A stretch of DNA of 64,000 nucleotides from Escherichia sp. E4742. GTDB lineage: Bacteria; Pseudomonadota; Gammaproteobacteria; Enterobacterales; Enterobacteriaceae. The position numbers and the translations under genes were made by a program. Below are positions 33,707 through 43,221 of the stretch, piece by piece (positions within the stretch are counted from its first letter, which is position 1; each line of letters begins with the position of its first letter). The stretch covers positions 4,154,001-4,218,000 of the forward strand of contig NZ_CP040443.1 in NCBI RefSeq assembly GCF_005843885.1, read 5' to 3'. The notes beneath the pieces were generated by a model, which saw only the letters and a list, made by a program, of their open reading frames with translations, searched no databases and was not told the DNA's origin.

Positions 33707-35242
33707 ATGAATTTATTAAAATCGCTGGCCGCCGTCAGCTCGATGACCATGTTTTCGCGTGTGCTTGGCTTCGCACGCGACGCTATTGTCGCCAGAATCT
33801 TTGGCGCAGGGATGGCAACCGACGCCTTTTTTGTCGCGTTCAAACTTCCTAACTTGTTACGCCGTATCTTCGCTGAAGGCGCATTCTCCCAGGCTTTCGT
33901 GCCGATTCTGGCGGAATATAAAAGCAAGCAGGGCGAAGACGCCACGCGGGTCTTTGTCTCCTATGTCTCTGGCCTGCTGACACTGGCGCTGGCGGTTGTG
34001 ACGGTTGCCGGCATGCTCGCCGCGCCGTGGGTGATCATGGTAACCGCGCCGGGCTTCGCTGACACAGCTGACAAATTTGCACTGACCACCCAGCTATTAC
34101 AAATTACCTTTCCCTATATTTTGTTGATTTCACTGGCATCGCTGGTGGGGGCGATTCTGAATACCTGGAACCGTTTCTCGATTCCGGCATTTGCCCCGAC
34201 GTTACTCAATATCAGCATGATTGGCTTTGCGCTGTTTGCTGCGCCGTATTTTAATCCGCCGGTGCTGGCGCTGGCGTGGGCAGTTACGGTGGGCGGCATC
34301 CTGCAACTGGTTTATCAGCTACCGCATCTGAAGAAGATTGGCATGTTGGTATTGCCGCGCATTAACTTCCACGATGCCGGGGCGATGCGCGTAGTGAAAC
34401 AGATGGGACCGGCGATTCTTGGCGTCTCTGTTAGCCAGATTTCCTTAATCATCAACACTATTTTTGCCTCATTTCTTGCCTCCGGCTCGGTGTCATGGAT
34501 GTATTACGCCGACCGTTTGATGGAGTTTCCGTCCGGTGTACTGGGCGTGGCGCTGGGGACCATTTTGCTGCCGTCGCTGTCGAAAAGTTTTGCCAGCGGT
34601 AATCACGATGAATACAACCGTCTGATGGACTGGGGGCTGCGTCTTTGTTTCCTGTTGGCGCTGCCAAGTGCGGTGGCGCTGGGCATCCTCTCCGGTCCGC
34701 TAACTGTTTCGCTGTTCCAGTACGGTAAATTTACCGCCTTTGATGCGTTGATGACCCAGCGGGCGTTAATTGCCTACTCGGTAGGTTTGATTGGCCTGAT
34801 TGTGGTGAAAGTGCTGGCTCCGGGCTTTTATTCACGGCAGGACATTAAAACGCCGGTGAAAATTGCCATCGTCACGCTGATTTTGACGCAATTGATGAAC
34901 CTTGCATTTATCGGCCCGTTGAAACATGCCGGACTGTCGCTTTCCATTGGTCTGGCGGCGTGTCTGAATGCTTCGCTGCTTTACTGGCAGTTGCGTAAGC
35001 AGAAAATCTTTACCCCACAACCCGGCTGGATGGCGTTTCTGCTGCGTTTACTCGTGGCGGTTCTGGTGATGTCTGGTGTGCTTTTAGGCATGTTGCATAT
35101 TATGCCGGACTGGTCGTTGGGCACTATGCCCTGGCGTTTGCTGCGTTTGATGGCGGTCGTTGTCGCGGGAATTGCAGCATACTTTGCCGCACTGGCGGTG
35201 TTGGGCTTCAAAGTAAAAGAATTTGCTCGTCGTACTGCTTAA
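33707..35242 (+). CDS. murJ: Lipid II flippase MurJ
   Basis: A 511-residue, 14-helix MOP-superfamily transporter (mviN) that flips lipid II to the periplasmic face for peptidoglycan synthesis. The N-terminal MNLLKSLAAVSSMTMFSRVLGFARD is highly conserved, including the Arg residues of the central cavity. The frame is open from 33668, but that part is not conserved. It is essential in E. coli. Confidence 0.98.
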   Translation: MNLLKSLAAVSSMTMFSRVLGFARDAIVARIFGAGMATDAFFVAFKLPNLLRRIFAEGAFSQAFVPILAEYKSKQGEDATRVFVSYVSGLLTLALAVVTVAGMLAAPWVIMVTAPGFADTADKFALTTQLLQITFPYILLISLASLVGAILNTWNRFSIPAFAPTLLNISMIGFALFAAPYFNPPVLALAWAVTVGGILQLVYQLPHLKKIGMLVLPRINFHDAGAMRVVKQMGPAILGVSVSQISLIINTIFASFLASGSVSWMYYADRLMEFPSGVLGVALGTILLPSLSKSFASGNHDEYNRLMDWGLRLCFLLALPSAVALGILSGPLTVSLFQYGKFTAFDALMTQRALIAYSVGLIGLIVVKVLAPGFYSRQDIKTPVKIAIVTLILTQLMNLAFIGPLKHAGLSLSIGLAACLNASLLYWQLRKQKIFTPQPGWMAFLLRLLVAVLVMSGVLLGMLHIMPDWSLGTMPWRLLRLMAVVVAGIAAYFAALAVLGFKVKEFARRTA

Positions 35243-35249
35243 CGTAGAA

Positions 35250-35272
35250 TTCCGGCCTGCATCGCAGGCCGG
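35250..35272. terminator. Convergent hairpin between murJ and flgN
   Basis: CCGGCCTGC-ATC-GCAGGCCGG, a strong stem between the convergent ends of murJ and flgN; the T-tract is poor on both strands. Confidence 0.5.
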
Positions 35273-35281
35273 AGAAAATCT

Positions 35282-35698
35282 TCAAATAGAAATCTTTTTA
35301 CCACCGCGCCAGGGTGTTGAGGTCTGACCGTTCGCCCCGTACAGTGTCGGCTCCTGATGCGGTTTCAGCATTTCCAGTGCCTGTTGATTGCGCTCAATCT
35401 GCCCTTCCAGTAGCCAGCCGTTATGCTGATTTAACTGGCGCAATTGCTGCGTTTTCTCGGTGATTTCCTGCCAGCATTGCGCAATATCTTCACTTATTTC
35501 TGTATCCGGTGCCTGTCGACGCAGCTGTTCCAGGTAATCCAGAGTCGCCAGCATTGAGCTTTTTTGTTCTGTAATATGTTGCAACTGGCTACCGGTGAAC
35601 TGCCCCATAGAGAGATGTTGCTGCTCCTGGACCATCACTATATTAAGCTCGTTAAGCACCACAGACATCTGGTTGATAATCTCAGCAAGACGCGGCAT
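35282..35698 (-). CDS. flgN: FlgK/FlgL export chaperone FlgN
   Basis: A 138-residue helical cytosolic chaperone that escorts the hook-filament junction proteins FlgK and FlgL to the flagellar export gate. It lies 4 bp downstream of flgM, which is transcribed from a sigma-28 promoter, so its synthesis rises after hook completion. Confidence 0.96.
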   Translation of the reverse strand: MPRLAEIINQMSVVLNELNIVMVQEQQHLSMGQFTGSQLQHITEQKSSMLATLDYLEQLRRQAPDTEISEDIAQCWQEITEKTQQLRQLNQHNGWLLEGQIERNQQALEMLKPHQEPTLYGANGQTSTPWRGGKKISI

Positions 35699-35702
35699 CT
35701 GA

Positions 35703-35996
35703 TTATTTACTCATTAAATCTTGTTGCACTTCGTTGATCAGCGCATCGGCAATTTTGCCGACATCCATTTTTAGTTCACCATTACGAATCGCCAATTTTA
35801 ATGCTTCAACGCGTTCAAGATTGATATCACTGCTGCCCGGTTGCATCAGTGTTGCCTGCGCATCGCTTAACTTGACGTTAGTACTGGCGGTAGCCGTCGT
35901 TTTTGCTGCGCGGGTATTGGCTACCGGAGCGTCACTGGTTTCACGTGGCTGAACGGTGCTTACAGGCTTCAGGGGGGAAGTGCGGTCAATACTCAT
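35703..35996 (-). CDS. flgM: Anti-sigma-28 factor FlgM
   Basis: A 97-residue, largely disordered protein that binds and inhibits sigma-28 (FliA) until exported through the completed hook. The C-terminal half contains the sigma-binding helices (ERVEALKLAIRNGELKMD). A canonical sigma-28 promoter lies in the gap to flgA. Operon flgAMN with flgN. Confidence 0.97.
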   Translation of the reverse strand: MSIDRTSPLKPVSTVQPRETSDAPVANTRAAKTTATASTNVKLSDAQATLMQPGSSDINLERVEALKLAIRNGELKMDVGKIADALINEVQQDLMSK

Positions 35997-36038
35997 GGTT
36001 TATTCCTCATTGAGGGCGCTTTATCATTTGTTGCTTAT

Positions 36039-36065
36039 TTATCGGCAATGGACGGGCAATCTTTA
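36039..36065 (-). promoter_or_regulatory. Sigma-28 promoter of flgM
   Basis: Minus strand: TAAAGATT, 11 nt, GCCGATAA. It matches the FliA consensus TAAAGTTT-N11-GCCGATAA at 14 of 16 positions, with exact spacing. It lies 43 bp before the flgM ATG. Confidence 0.9.
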
Positions 36066-36070
36066 ATAGC

Positions 36071-36730
36071 TTACAGGTTTATAAGAATATTCCCATCGGC
36101 ATCCACTACGCCACTGACTACCTGACCCGATATCATTCTCACGCGGGCCTTTTGCGCGACGGAAGCGTTATTCAGCGCCAGACCTTCAGCATTTGCACTG
36201 AACCCATCGCCACTGGCAATCACGTTAACGCGTTGTCCTGCTTTTACCCGCCAGGCCTGACGCAGCATAGTCAGCTGTATAGGTTGTTCGGGGACCAAAT
36301 CGCGCAGGCTAACCGCATCAACCAGTTGATTAGCATCCAGAACGGTACGCGGCGGTAGTGTATCCAGTCTGCCGCGTTTAAGTTTTACACTGCCAGCGTC
36401 AAGCTTTCCCCCACGCACAACCGGCATTGCTGCAACAACATAATTCCCTGTCGCCTGTACATTCACTTGCACGTAATGCTTATCGTTGCCACAACGAGCC
36501 AGCACATTCACATTGCCCCACAGGCGGGCGTTATTAGTCATGGAAAGCAGCGGCTGTTCGCATGGCGGCAATAAATTGGGTGCAGTACGAATCGAGACGT
36601 GGACCTCATCACTTAGCCCTGCCAGTTGTGCAACGAAAAAGGTTTGCAATTGTGAGGGGAAATCGCCAGCCGCACTAAGTGGACTGAACAACATCGTGAT
36701 GATCGCCACACAGCGCATTATTGTCAGCAT
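36071..36730 (-). CDS. flgA: P-ring assembly chaperone FlgA
   Basis: A 219-residue periplasmic protein with an N-terminal signal peptide (cleavage near SAAGDF) and a C-terminal SAF domain. It aids assembly of the FlgI P-ring around the rod. It is divergent from flgB; together they share the FlhDC-controlled region 36731-36883. Confidence 0.97.
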   Translation of the reverse strand: MLTIMRCVAIITMLFSPLSAAGDFPSQLQTFFVAQLAGLSDEVHVSIRTAPNLLPPCEQPLLSMTNNARLWGNVNVLARCGNDKHYVQVNVQATGNYVVAAMPVVRGGKLDAGSVKLKRGRLDTLPPRTVLDANQLVDAVSLRDLVPEQPIQLTMLRQAWRVKAGQRVNVIASGDGFSANAEGLALNNASVAQKARVRMISGQVVSGVVDADGNILINL

Positions 36731-36801
36731 TTTTGCCCCCGGCCATTTTCACAGCCTGAATTGTACCCGTACGCAATGACCATCAACGGCATAAATAGCA
36801 A

Positions 36802-36828
36802 CCCATTTTGCTTTTATTCCGCCGATAA
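36802..36828 (+). promoter_or_regulatory. Possible flgB promoter element
   Basis: GCCGATAA at 36821-36828 equals the sigma-28 -10 consensus, but the matching -35 position (CCCATTTT) is poor. In E. coli this divergent region is class II, driven by FlhDC and sigma-70, with reported FliA input. Confidence 0.4.
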
Positions 36829-36883
36829 CGCGCGCGTAAAGCCTTTAAGCTGACGGCAGAATTTTGATATCTGCGGAGGAGAT

Positions 36884-37300
36884 ATGCTCGATAAGCTCGA
36901 CGCCGCCTTACGTTTTCAACAAGAGGCACTCAATCTGCGCGCCCAGCGTCAGGAAGTGCTGGCGGCAAATATCGCCAATGCCGATACCCCTGGTTATCAG
37001 GCGCGCGATATGGATTTTGCCAGTGAACTTAAAAAAGTGATGCAGCGCGGGAGAGATGAAACCAGCGTGGTCGCGCTGACGTTGACCTCGTCGCAGCATA
37101 TTCCAGCACAGGCGTTGTCACCTCCTGCCACAGAATTGCAATACCGTATTCCGGACCAGCCTTCACTGGACGGCAATACCGTGGATATGGATCGCGAACG
37201 CACCCAGTTTGCCGATAACAGCCTGCAATACCAGATGAGCCTTAGCGCGTTGAGCGGGCAAATCAAAGGCATGATGAACGTATTACAAAGCGGAAATTAA
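36884..37300 (+). CDS. flgB: Flagellar proximal rod protein FlgB
   Basis: A 138-residue rod subunit, exported by the flagellar type III apparatus without a cleaved signal. The ANIANADTPGYQARD motif near residue 30 is the signature of flagellar rod proteins. First gene of flgBCDEFGHIJ. flgC follows after 3 bp. Confidence 0.98.
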   Translation: MLDKLDAALRFQQEALNLRAQRQEVLAANIANADTPGYQARDMDFASELKKVMQRGRDETSVVALTLTSSQHIPAQALSPPATELQYRIPDQPSLDGNTVDMDRERTQFADNSLQYQMSLSALSGQIKGMMNVLQSGN

Positions 37301-37303
37301 CGG

Positions 37304-37708
37304 ATGGCACTGCTGAATATTTTTGATATCGCCGGATCGGCGTTAACCGCTCAGTCTCAGCGTCTGAACGTGGCTGCCAGCAACCTTGCCAACGCCGACA
37401 GCGTGACGGGGCCAGATGGTCAGCCGTATCGGGCAAAACAGGTGGTGTTCCAGGTGAACGCTGCGCCAGGGGCTGCGACGGGTGGAGTCAAAGTGGCTGA
37501 CGTGATTGAAAGCCAGGCCCCGGACAAACTGGTCTATGAACCGGGTAATCCGCTGGCGGACGCGAAGGGCTACGTGAAAATGCCAAACGTCGATGTGGTA
37601 GGCGAGATGGTTAACACCATGTCGGCGTCGCGCAGCTATCAGGCCAACGTTGAAGTACTCAATACGGTGAAAAGCATGATGCTGAAAACCCTCACGCTCG
37701 GTCAATAA
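37304..37708 (+). CDS. flgC: Flagellar proximal rod protein FlgC
   Basis: A 134-residue rod subunit with the N-terminal [18 protein letters not shown] motif and a C-terminal helical segment that packs with it in the rod ([25 protein letters not shown] end). Follows flgB by 3 bp and precedes flgD by 11 bp. Confidence 0.98.
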
Positions 37709-37719
37709 AGGAGAAAGCC

Positions 37720-38415
37720 ATGTCCATTGCGGTAACCACCACCGATCCGACAAATACCGGCGTCAGCACTACCAGCAGTAGTTCGATTACGGGTAGTAAC
37801 GCCGCCGATTTACAGAGCAGCTTTCTGACTTTGCTGGTGGCGCAACTGAAAAACCAGGATCCGACCAATCCAATGGAAAACAACGAGCTGACATCACAAC
37901 TGGCGCAAATCAGCACGGTCAGTGGGATTGAAAAGCTCAACACCACACTCGGTTCGATCTCCGGGCAGATTGATAACAGCCAGTCGCTACAGGCCAGCAA
38001 CCTGATTGGTCACGGCGTGATGATCCCCGGCACCACCATTCTTGCCGGTACTGGCAGTGAAGAAGGGGCGGTGACCACGACCACGCCGTTTGGTGTTGAG
38101 CTGCAACAGGCTGCAGATAAAGTAACCGCAACCATAACCGATAAAAATGGCGCAGTTGTGCGCACCATTGATATTGGTGAGCTCAGCGCCGGAGTCCACA
38201 GTTTCACCTGGGATGGCACGTTGACTGATGGTACGGCCGCGCCGAACGGTTCTTATAACGTGGCAATTAGCGCCAGCAACGGCGGTACGCAGTTGGTTGC
38301 CCAGCCATTGCAGTTTGCGCTGGTACAGGGCGTGATTCGCGGCAATAACGGTAACACGCTGGATCTCGGCACTTACGGCACCACCACCCTCGACGAAGTA
38401 CGGCAGATAATTTAA
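37720..38415 (+). CDS. flgD: Hook cap protein FlgD
   Basis: A 231-residue hook-assembly scaffold that caps the growing hook and is later replaced by FlgK. The N-terminal half (LLVAQLKNQDPTNPMENNELTSQLAQ) is the conserved family segment; the C-terminal half has tudor- and FnIII-like domains. Confidence 0.98.
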   Translation: MSIAVTTTDPTNTGVSTTSSSSITGSNAADLQSSFLTLLVAQLKNQDPTNPMENNELTSQLAQISTVSGIEKLNTTLGSISGQIDNSQSLQASNLIGHGVMIPGTTILAGTGSEEGAVTTTTPFGVELQQAADKVTATITDKNGAVVRTIDIGELSAGVHSFTWDGTLTDGTAAPNGSYNVAISASNGGTQLVAQPLQFALVQGVIRGNNGNTLDLGTYGTTTLDEVRQII

Positions 38416-38439
38416 GCCTTCACATTTCAGGAGTCAGTC

Positions 38440-39645
38440 ATGGCCTTTTCTCAAGCGGTTAGCGGATTAAACGCTGCCGCCACCAATCTCGATGTCATTG
38501 GCAACAATATCGCCAACTCCGCCACCTATGGCTTTAAATCCGGCACGGCCTCTTTTGCTGATATGTTTGCTGGTTCGAAAGTGGGACTGGGGGTAAAAGT
38601 TGCAGGCATCACTCAGGATTTTACCGATGGCACTACCACAAATACTGGCCGTGGGCTGGACGTCGCTATCAGCCAGAACGGTTTTTTCCGTCTGGTAGAC
38701 AGTAACGGCTCGGTGTTTTATAGCCGTAACGGGCAATTCAAACTGGATGAAAACCGCAACCTTGTGAATATGCAAGGTTTACAGTTGACCGGGTATCCGG
38801 CAACCGGTACGCCTCCGACCATCCAGCAAGGGGCGAATCCGGGCAATATTTCGATTCCAAATACCTTGATGGCGGCGAAGACCACGACCACGGCTTCCAT
38901 GCAGATTAACCTTAACTCCAGTGATACACTTCCTACCGTTACGCCATTCAGCGCCAGTGATGCCGATAGCTATAACAAAAAAGGTTCGGTAACGGTGTAT
39001 GACAGTCAGGGTAATGCCCATGACATGAGCGTCTACTTTGTGAAGACGCAAGATAATACCTGGGATGTCTACACCCAGGATAGTAGTGCTCCAAACAGCA
39101 TTGCAACGATAGCGACAAAACTGGAATTTGATGCCAATGGTGTTCTGACGTCGGATCCAACAAAGGATATTACCACTGGCGCGATTAACGGCGCGGATCC
39201 TGCGACATTTTCCCTCAGCTTCCTCAACTCTATGCAGCAAAACACCGGCGCTAACAATATTGTGGCAACCAGCCAGAACGGTTACAAACCGGGCGATCTG
39301 GTGAGTTATCAAATCAACGATGACGGCACGGTAGTCGGGAACTATTCGAACGAACAAACTCAATTGCTGGGGCAGATTGTGCTGGCCAACTTTGCCAACA
39401 ACGAAGGGCTGGCATCAGAGGGGGACAACGTCTGGTCTGCAACGCAATCTTCTGGTGTCGCGCTGCTGGGAACCGCCGGGACCGGCAATTTTGGCGCACT
39501 GACCAACGGCGCCCTGGAAGCGTCCAACGTCGATCTCAGCAAAGAACTGGTCAATATGATTGTCGCCCAGCGTAACTATCAGTCTAACGCCCAGACCATC
39601 AAAACTCAGGACCAGATCCTCAACACGCTGGTTAACTTACGCTAA
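38440..39645 (+). CDS. flgE: Flagellar hook protein FlgE
   Basis: A 401-residue hook subunit (402 in K-12). Conserved termini (N-terminal NNIANSATYGFKSGTASF and C-terminal NMIVAQRNYQSNAQTIKTQD) flank the more variable surface domains. Its length differs from K-12 by one residue in that variable middle, as expected for exposed parts. Confidence 0.97.
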   Translation: MAFSQAVSGLNAAATNLDVIGNNIANSATYGFKSGTASFADMFAGSKVGLGVKVAGITQDFTDGTTTNTGRGLDVAISQNGFFRLVDSNGSVFYSRNGQFKLDENRNLVNMQGLQLTGYPATGTPPTIQQGANPGNISIPNTLMAAKTTTTASMQINLNSSDTLPTVTPFSASDADSYNKKGSVTVYDSQGNAHDMSVYFVKTQDNTWDVYTQDSSAPNSIATIATKLEFDANGVLTSDPTKDITTGAINGADPATFSLSFLNSMQQNTGANNIVATSQNGYKPGDLVSYQINDDGTVVGNYSNEQTQLLGQIVLANFANNEGLASEGDNVWSATQSSGVALLGTAGTGNFGALTNGALEASNVDLSKELVNMIVAQRNYQSNAQTIKTQDQILNTLVNLR

Positions 39646-39664
39646 TTGCTGACGGGATAGCTCG

Positions 39665-40420
39665 ATGGATCACGCAATCTATACCGCGATGGGCGCCGCC
39701 AGCCAGACGCTGAATCAACAGGCGGTGACCGCCAGTAATCTGGCGAATGCCTCCACGCCCGGTTTTCGCGCGCAGTTAAACGCCTTGCGCGCAGTGCCGG
39801 TTGAAGGGCTTTCTCTGCCCACGCGCACTCTGGTGACGGCATCTACGCCGGGCGCAGATATGACGTCCGGCAAGATGGATTACACCTCGCGTCCCCTGGA
39901 TGTTGCGTTGCAGCAGGATGGCTGGTTGGCCGTGCAAACCGCTGACGGCAGCGAAGGGTATACGCGTAACGGCAGCATTCAGGTTGATCCCGGTGGACAA
40001 CTGACGATTCAGGGGTATCCGGTGATTGGCGAGGCGGGGCCGATTGCCGTGCCGGAAGGGGCGGAAATTACTATCGCCGCCGATGGCACCATTTCGGCGC
40101 TCAATCCGGGCGATCCGGCAAATACCGTTGCACCAGTAGGGCGGTTGAAACTGGTGAAAGCCATGGGCAGTGAAGTGCAGCGTGGTGATGACGGGATCTT
40201 TCGTTTGAGTGCGGAAAGTCAGGCCACGCGTGGTCCGATGTTACAGGCTGACCCGACGTTACGGGTGATGTCGGGCGTGCTGGAAGGTAGTAACGTCAAT
40301 GCCGTTTCGGCAATGAGCGACATGATTGCCAGTGCGCGGCGTTTTGAAATGCAGATGAAGGTAATAAGCAGCGTTGATGATAACGCTGGTCGCGCCAACC
40401 AACTGCTGTCGATGAGTTAA
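39665..40420 (+). CDS. flgF: Proximal rod protein FlgF
   Basis: A 251-residue rod subunit of the FlgE/F/G family, with N-terminal ASNLANASTPGFRAQL and C-terminal MSDMIASARRFEMQMK helix. Starts 20 bp after flgE. It is followed by an unusual 158-bp gap with a REP element before flgG. Confidence 0.97.
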   Translation: MDHAIYTAMGAASQTLNQQAVTASNLANASTPGFRAQLNALRAVPVEGLSLPTRTLVTASTPGADMTSGKMDYTSRPLDVALQQDGWLAVQTADGSEGYTRNGSIQVDPGGQLTIQGYPVIGEAGPIAVPEGAEITIAADGTISALNPGDPANTVAPVGRLKLVKAMGSEVQRGDDGIFRLSAESQATRGPMLQADPTLRVMSGVLEGSNVNAVSAMSDMIASARRFEMQMKVISSVDDNAGRANQLLSMS

Positions 40421-40499
40421 TTGAAAGGATACATGACAAACATAAGTTGCCCGACGGGCCTGCGGGATGATTCGCAATTTATTGATTTTGCGAGCTCTT

Positions 40500-40536
40500 G
40501 TAGGTCGGATAAGGCGTTTACGCCGCATCCGGCAAG
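40500..40536. repeat. REP element inside the flg operon
   Basis: GTCGGATAAGGCG-TTTA-CGCCGCATCCGGC palindrome in the 158-bp flgF-flgG gap. A second, degenerate palindromic sequence (CCGACGGGCCTGCGG) lies at about 40450-40466, suggesting a small BIME. Confidence 0.8.
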
Positions 40537-40578
40537 AAGACATATGCGATTTGTCAGCAATCCACTACAGGACATTTT

Positions 40579-41361
40579 ATGATCAGTTCATTATGGATCG
40601 CCAAAACGGGCCTTGACGCCCAGCAAACCAATATGGACGTCATTGCCAACAACCTGGCAAACGTCAGTACCAATGGTTTCAAGCGCCAGCGGGCGGTGTT
40701 TGAAGATTTACTTTATCAAACTATTCGCCAGCCTGGCGCACAGTCTTCCGAACAAACTACCTTGCCATCCGGGTTACAAATCGGTACGGGAGTACGTCCG
40801 GTCGCCACTGAACGCTTACACAGCCAGGGCAACCTGTCGCAAACCAATAACAGCAAAGATGTGGCGATTAAAGGGCAGGGCTTTTTCCAGGTCATGCTGC
40901 CGGATGGCTCATCAGCCTATACCCGCGACGGTTCATTTCAGGTGGATCAGAACGGACAACTGGTGACGGCGGGCGGTTTTCAGGTGCAGCCAGCAATCAC
41001 CATTCCGGCGAATGCGTTAAGTATTACCATTGGTCGTGATGGCGTGGTCAGCGTTACCCAGCAAGGCCAGGCTGCTCCGGTTCAGGTTGGACAACTCAAT
41101 CTCACCACTTTTATGAACGACACTGGCCTGGAGAGCATTGGCGAAAACCTCTACACCGAAACACAATCCTCCGGCGCACCGAACGAAAGCACGCCAGGTC
41201 TGAACGGCGCTGGGCTGTTGTATCAAGGATATGTTGAAACGTCTAACGTCAACGTGGCGGAGGAACTGGTCAACATGATTCAGGTACAGCGCGCCTACGA
41301 AATCAACAGTAAAGCGGTATCCACCACCGACCAGATGCTGCAAAAACTGACGCAACTCTAA
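40579..41361 (+). CDS. flgG: Distal rod protein FlgG
   Basis: A 260-residue distal rod subunit. The N-terminal [30 protein letters not shown] contains the FlgG-specific rod segment, and the C-terminal [20 protein letters not shown] packs in the rod. ATG after AGGAC. A hairpin separates it from flgH. Confidence 0.98.
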
Positions 41362-41365
41362 AGCA

Positions 41366-41400
41366 TACCGGTAGGGCAACTTACCGGTTTATTGATTTTT
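41366..41400 (+). terminator. Hairpin between flgG and flgH
   Basis: ACCGGTA/TACCGGT stem followed by TTATTGATTTTT. It resembles a weak attenuator inside the operon. Confidence 0.5.
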
Positions 41401-41413
41401 GAAGATGATAGCC

Positions 41414-42112
41414 ATGCAAAAAAACGCTGCGCATACTTACGGTATTTCCACCTTGTTGGTGCTTTCACTGACCGGATGCGCCTGGATCCCGTCTACCCCG
41501 CTGGTGCAGGGGGTGACCACGGCACAACCTGTACCCGGCCCGACGCCCGTCGCCAATGGTTCCATTTTTCAGTCTGCCCAGCCGATTAATTATGGCTATC
41601 AGCCGTTATTTGAAGATCGCCGACCACGCAATATCGGCGATACGCTGACTATTGTGTTGCAGGAAAATGTCAGCGCCAGCAAGAGTTCATCCGCTAATGC
41701 CAGCCGCGACGGAAAAACCAACTTCGGGTTTGATACTGTGCCGCGCTATTTGCAAGGGCTGTTTGGTAATGCCCGTGCCGATGTCGATGCCTCTGGCGGT
41801 AATAGCTTCAATGGTAAAGGCGGGGCGAATGCCAGCAATACCTTTAGCGGCACCTTGACCGTGACGGTTGATCAGGTGCTGGTCAACGGCAACCTGCATG
41901 TGGTGGGCGAAAAACAGATAGCCATTAATCAGGGTACTGAATTTATTCGTTTCTCCGGCGTGGTCAATCCACGCACTATCAGTGGCAGCAACACTGTACC
42001 GTCAACCCAGGTGGCAGACGCGCGCATTGAGTACGTTGGCAATGGCTACATTAACGAAGCACAAAACATGGGCTGGTTACAGCGTTTCTTCCTTAACCTG
42101 TCTCCAATGTAA
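41414..42112 (+). CDS. flgH: Flagellar L-ring lipoprotein FlgH
   Basis: A 232-residue outer-membrane lipoprotein forming the L-ring bushing. The lipobox LSLTGC puts the lipidated Cys at residue 22. I used ATG 41414 (MQKNAAH), the K-12-length start, over 41399. flgI begins 11 bp after it. Confidence 0.97.
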   Translation: MQKNAAHTYGISTLLVLSLTGCAWIPSTPLVQGVTTAQPVPGPTPVANGSIFQSAQPINYGYQPLFEDRRPRNIGDTLTIVLQENVSASKSSSANASRDGKTNFGFDTVPRYLQGLFGNARADVDASGGNSFNGKGGANASNTFSGTLTVTVDQVLVNGNLHVVGEKQIAINQGTEFIRFSGVVNPRTISGSNTVPSTQVADARIEYVGNGYINEAQNMGWLQRFFLNLSPM

Positions 42113-42123
42113 GTGAGGCTGTG

Positions 42124-43221
42124 GTGATTAAATTTCTCTCTGTATTCATTCTTCTGCTGGTAGCGACCGTTGCACAGGCTGACCGCATCCGCGATCTCAC
42201 CAGCGTACAGGGCGTACGGCAAAACTCGCTGATTGGTTATGGTCTTGTTGTTGGCCTTGACGGTACGGGCGATCAGACGACCCAGACACCGTTTACCACT
42301 CAAACGCTTAATAACATGCTCTCACAGTTGGGAATTACCGTTCCGACTGGCACCAATATGCAGCTAAAAAACGTCGCTGCGGTAATGGTGACGGCGTCAC
42401 TTCCGCCGTTTGGACGCCAGGGGCAAACCATCGATGTGGTGGTTTCTTCCATGGGTAATGCCAAAAGCTTACGTGGCGGTACGTTGTTGATGACACCGCT
42501 TAAGGGCGTCGACAGCCAGGTTTATGCGCTGGCGCAGGGCAATATTCTGGTCGGTGGCGCGGGGGCATCAGCGGGAGGCAGCAGTGTTCAGGTTAACCAA
42601 CTGAATGGCGGGCGGATCACCAACGGTGCGATTATTGAGCGCGAATTGCCCAGCCAATTCGGCGCTGGCAATACTCTCAATTTGCAGCTAAATGACGAAG
42701 ACTTCGCGATGGCGCAGCAGATCGCCGATACCATCAACCGCACCCGAGGATTCGGCAGTGCCACGGCGTTAGATGCGCGGACTATTCAGGTACGTGTGCC
42801 GAGCGGTAATAGTTCCCAGGTGCGTTTCCTTGCCGATATCCAGAATATGCAGGTCAATGTCACCCCGCAGGACGCCAAAGTAGTGATTAACTCGCGCACC
42901 GGTTCGGTGGTGATGAATCGTGAAGTGACCCTCGACAGTTGCGCGGTGGCGCAGGGCAATCTCTCGGTTACGGTAAATCGTCAGGCCAATGTCAGCCAAC
43001 CAGATACGCCGTTTGGTGGCGGGCAGACCGTGGTAACGCCACAAACACAGATCGACTTACGCCAGAGCGGCGGTTCGCTGCAAAGCGTGCGTTCCAGCGC
43101 CAGCCTCAATAACGTGGTGCGCGCGCTCAACGCCTTGGGAGCCACCCCGATGGATTTAATGTCCATACTGCAATCTATGCAAAGCGCGGGATGTCTGCGG
43201 GCAAAACTGGAAATCATCTGA
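42124..43221 (+). CDS. flgI: Flagellar P-ring protein FlgI
   Basis: A 365-residue periplasmic protein polymerising into the peptidoglycan-embedded P-ring. A signal peptide ends near VAQA-DRIRDL, and two conserved Cys residues (in DSCAVAQG and SAGCLRA) form the known disulfide. Two GTG codons occur in tandem at 42121 and 42124; the second gives the standard length. The stop codon overlaps the flgJ start by one base. Confidence 0.97.
   Translation: MIKFLSVFILLLVATVAQADRIRDLTSVQGVRQNSLIGYGLVVGLDGTGDQTTQTPFTTQTLNNMLSQLGITVPTGTNMQLKNVAAVMVTASLPPFGRQGQTIDVVVSSMGNAKSLRGGTLLMTPLKGVDSQVYALAQGNILVGGAGASAGGSSVQVNQLNGGRITNGAIIERELPSQFGAGNTLNLQLNDEDFAMAQQIADTINRTRGFGSATALDARTIQVRVPSGNSSQVRFLADIQNMQVNVTPQDAKVVINSRTGSVVMNREVTLDSCAVAQGNLSVTVNRQANVSQPDTPFGGGQTVVTPQTQIDLRQSGGSLQSVRSSASLNNVVRALNALGATPMDLMSILQSMQSAGCLRAKLEII

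Noticed and set aside
38779..39363. 194-codon antisense ORF in flgE.
   Set aside because: Antisense shadow of a well-supported flagellar gene.
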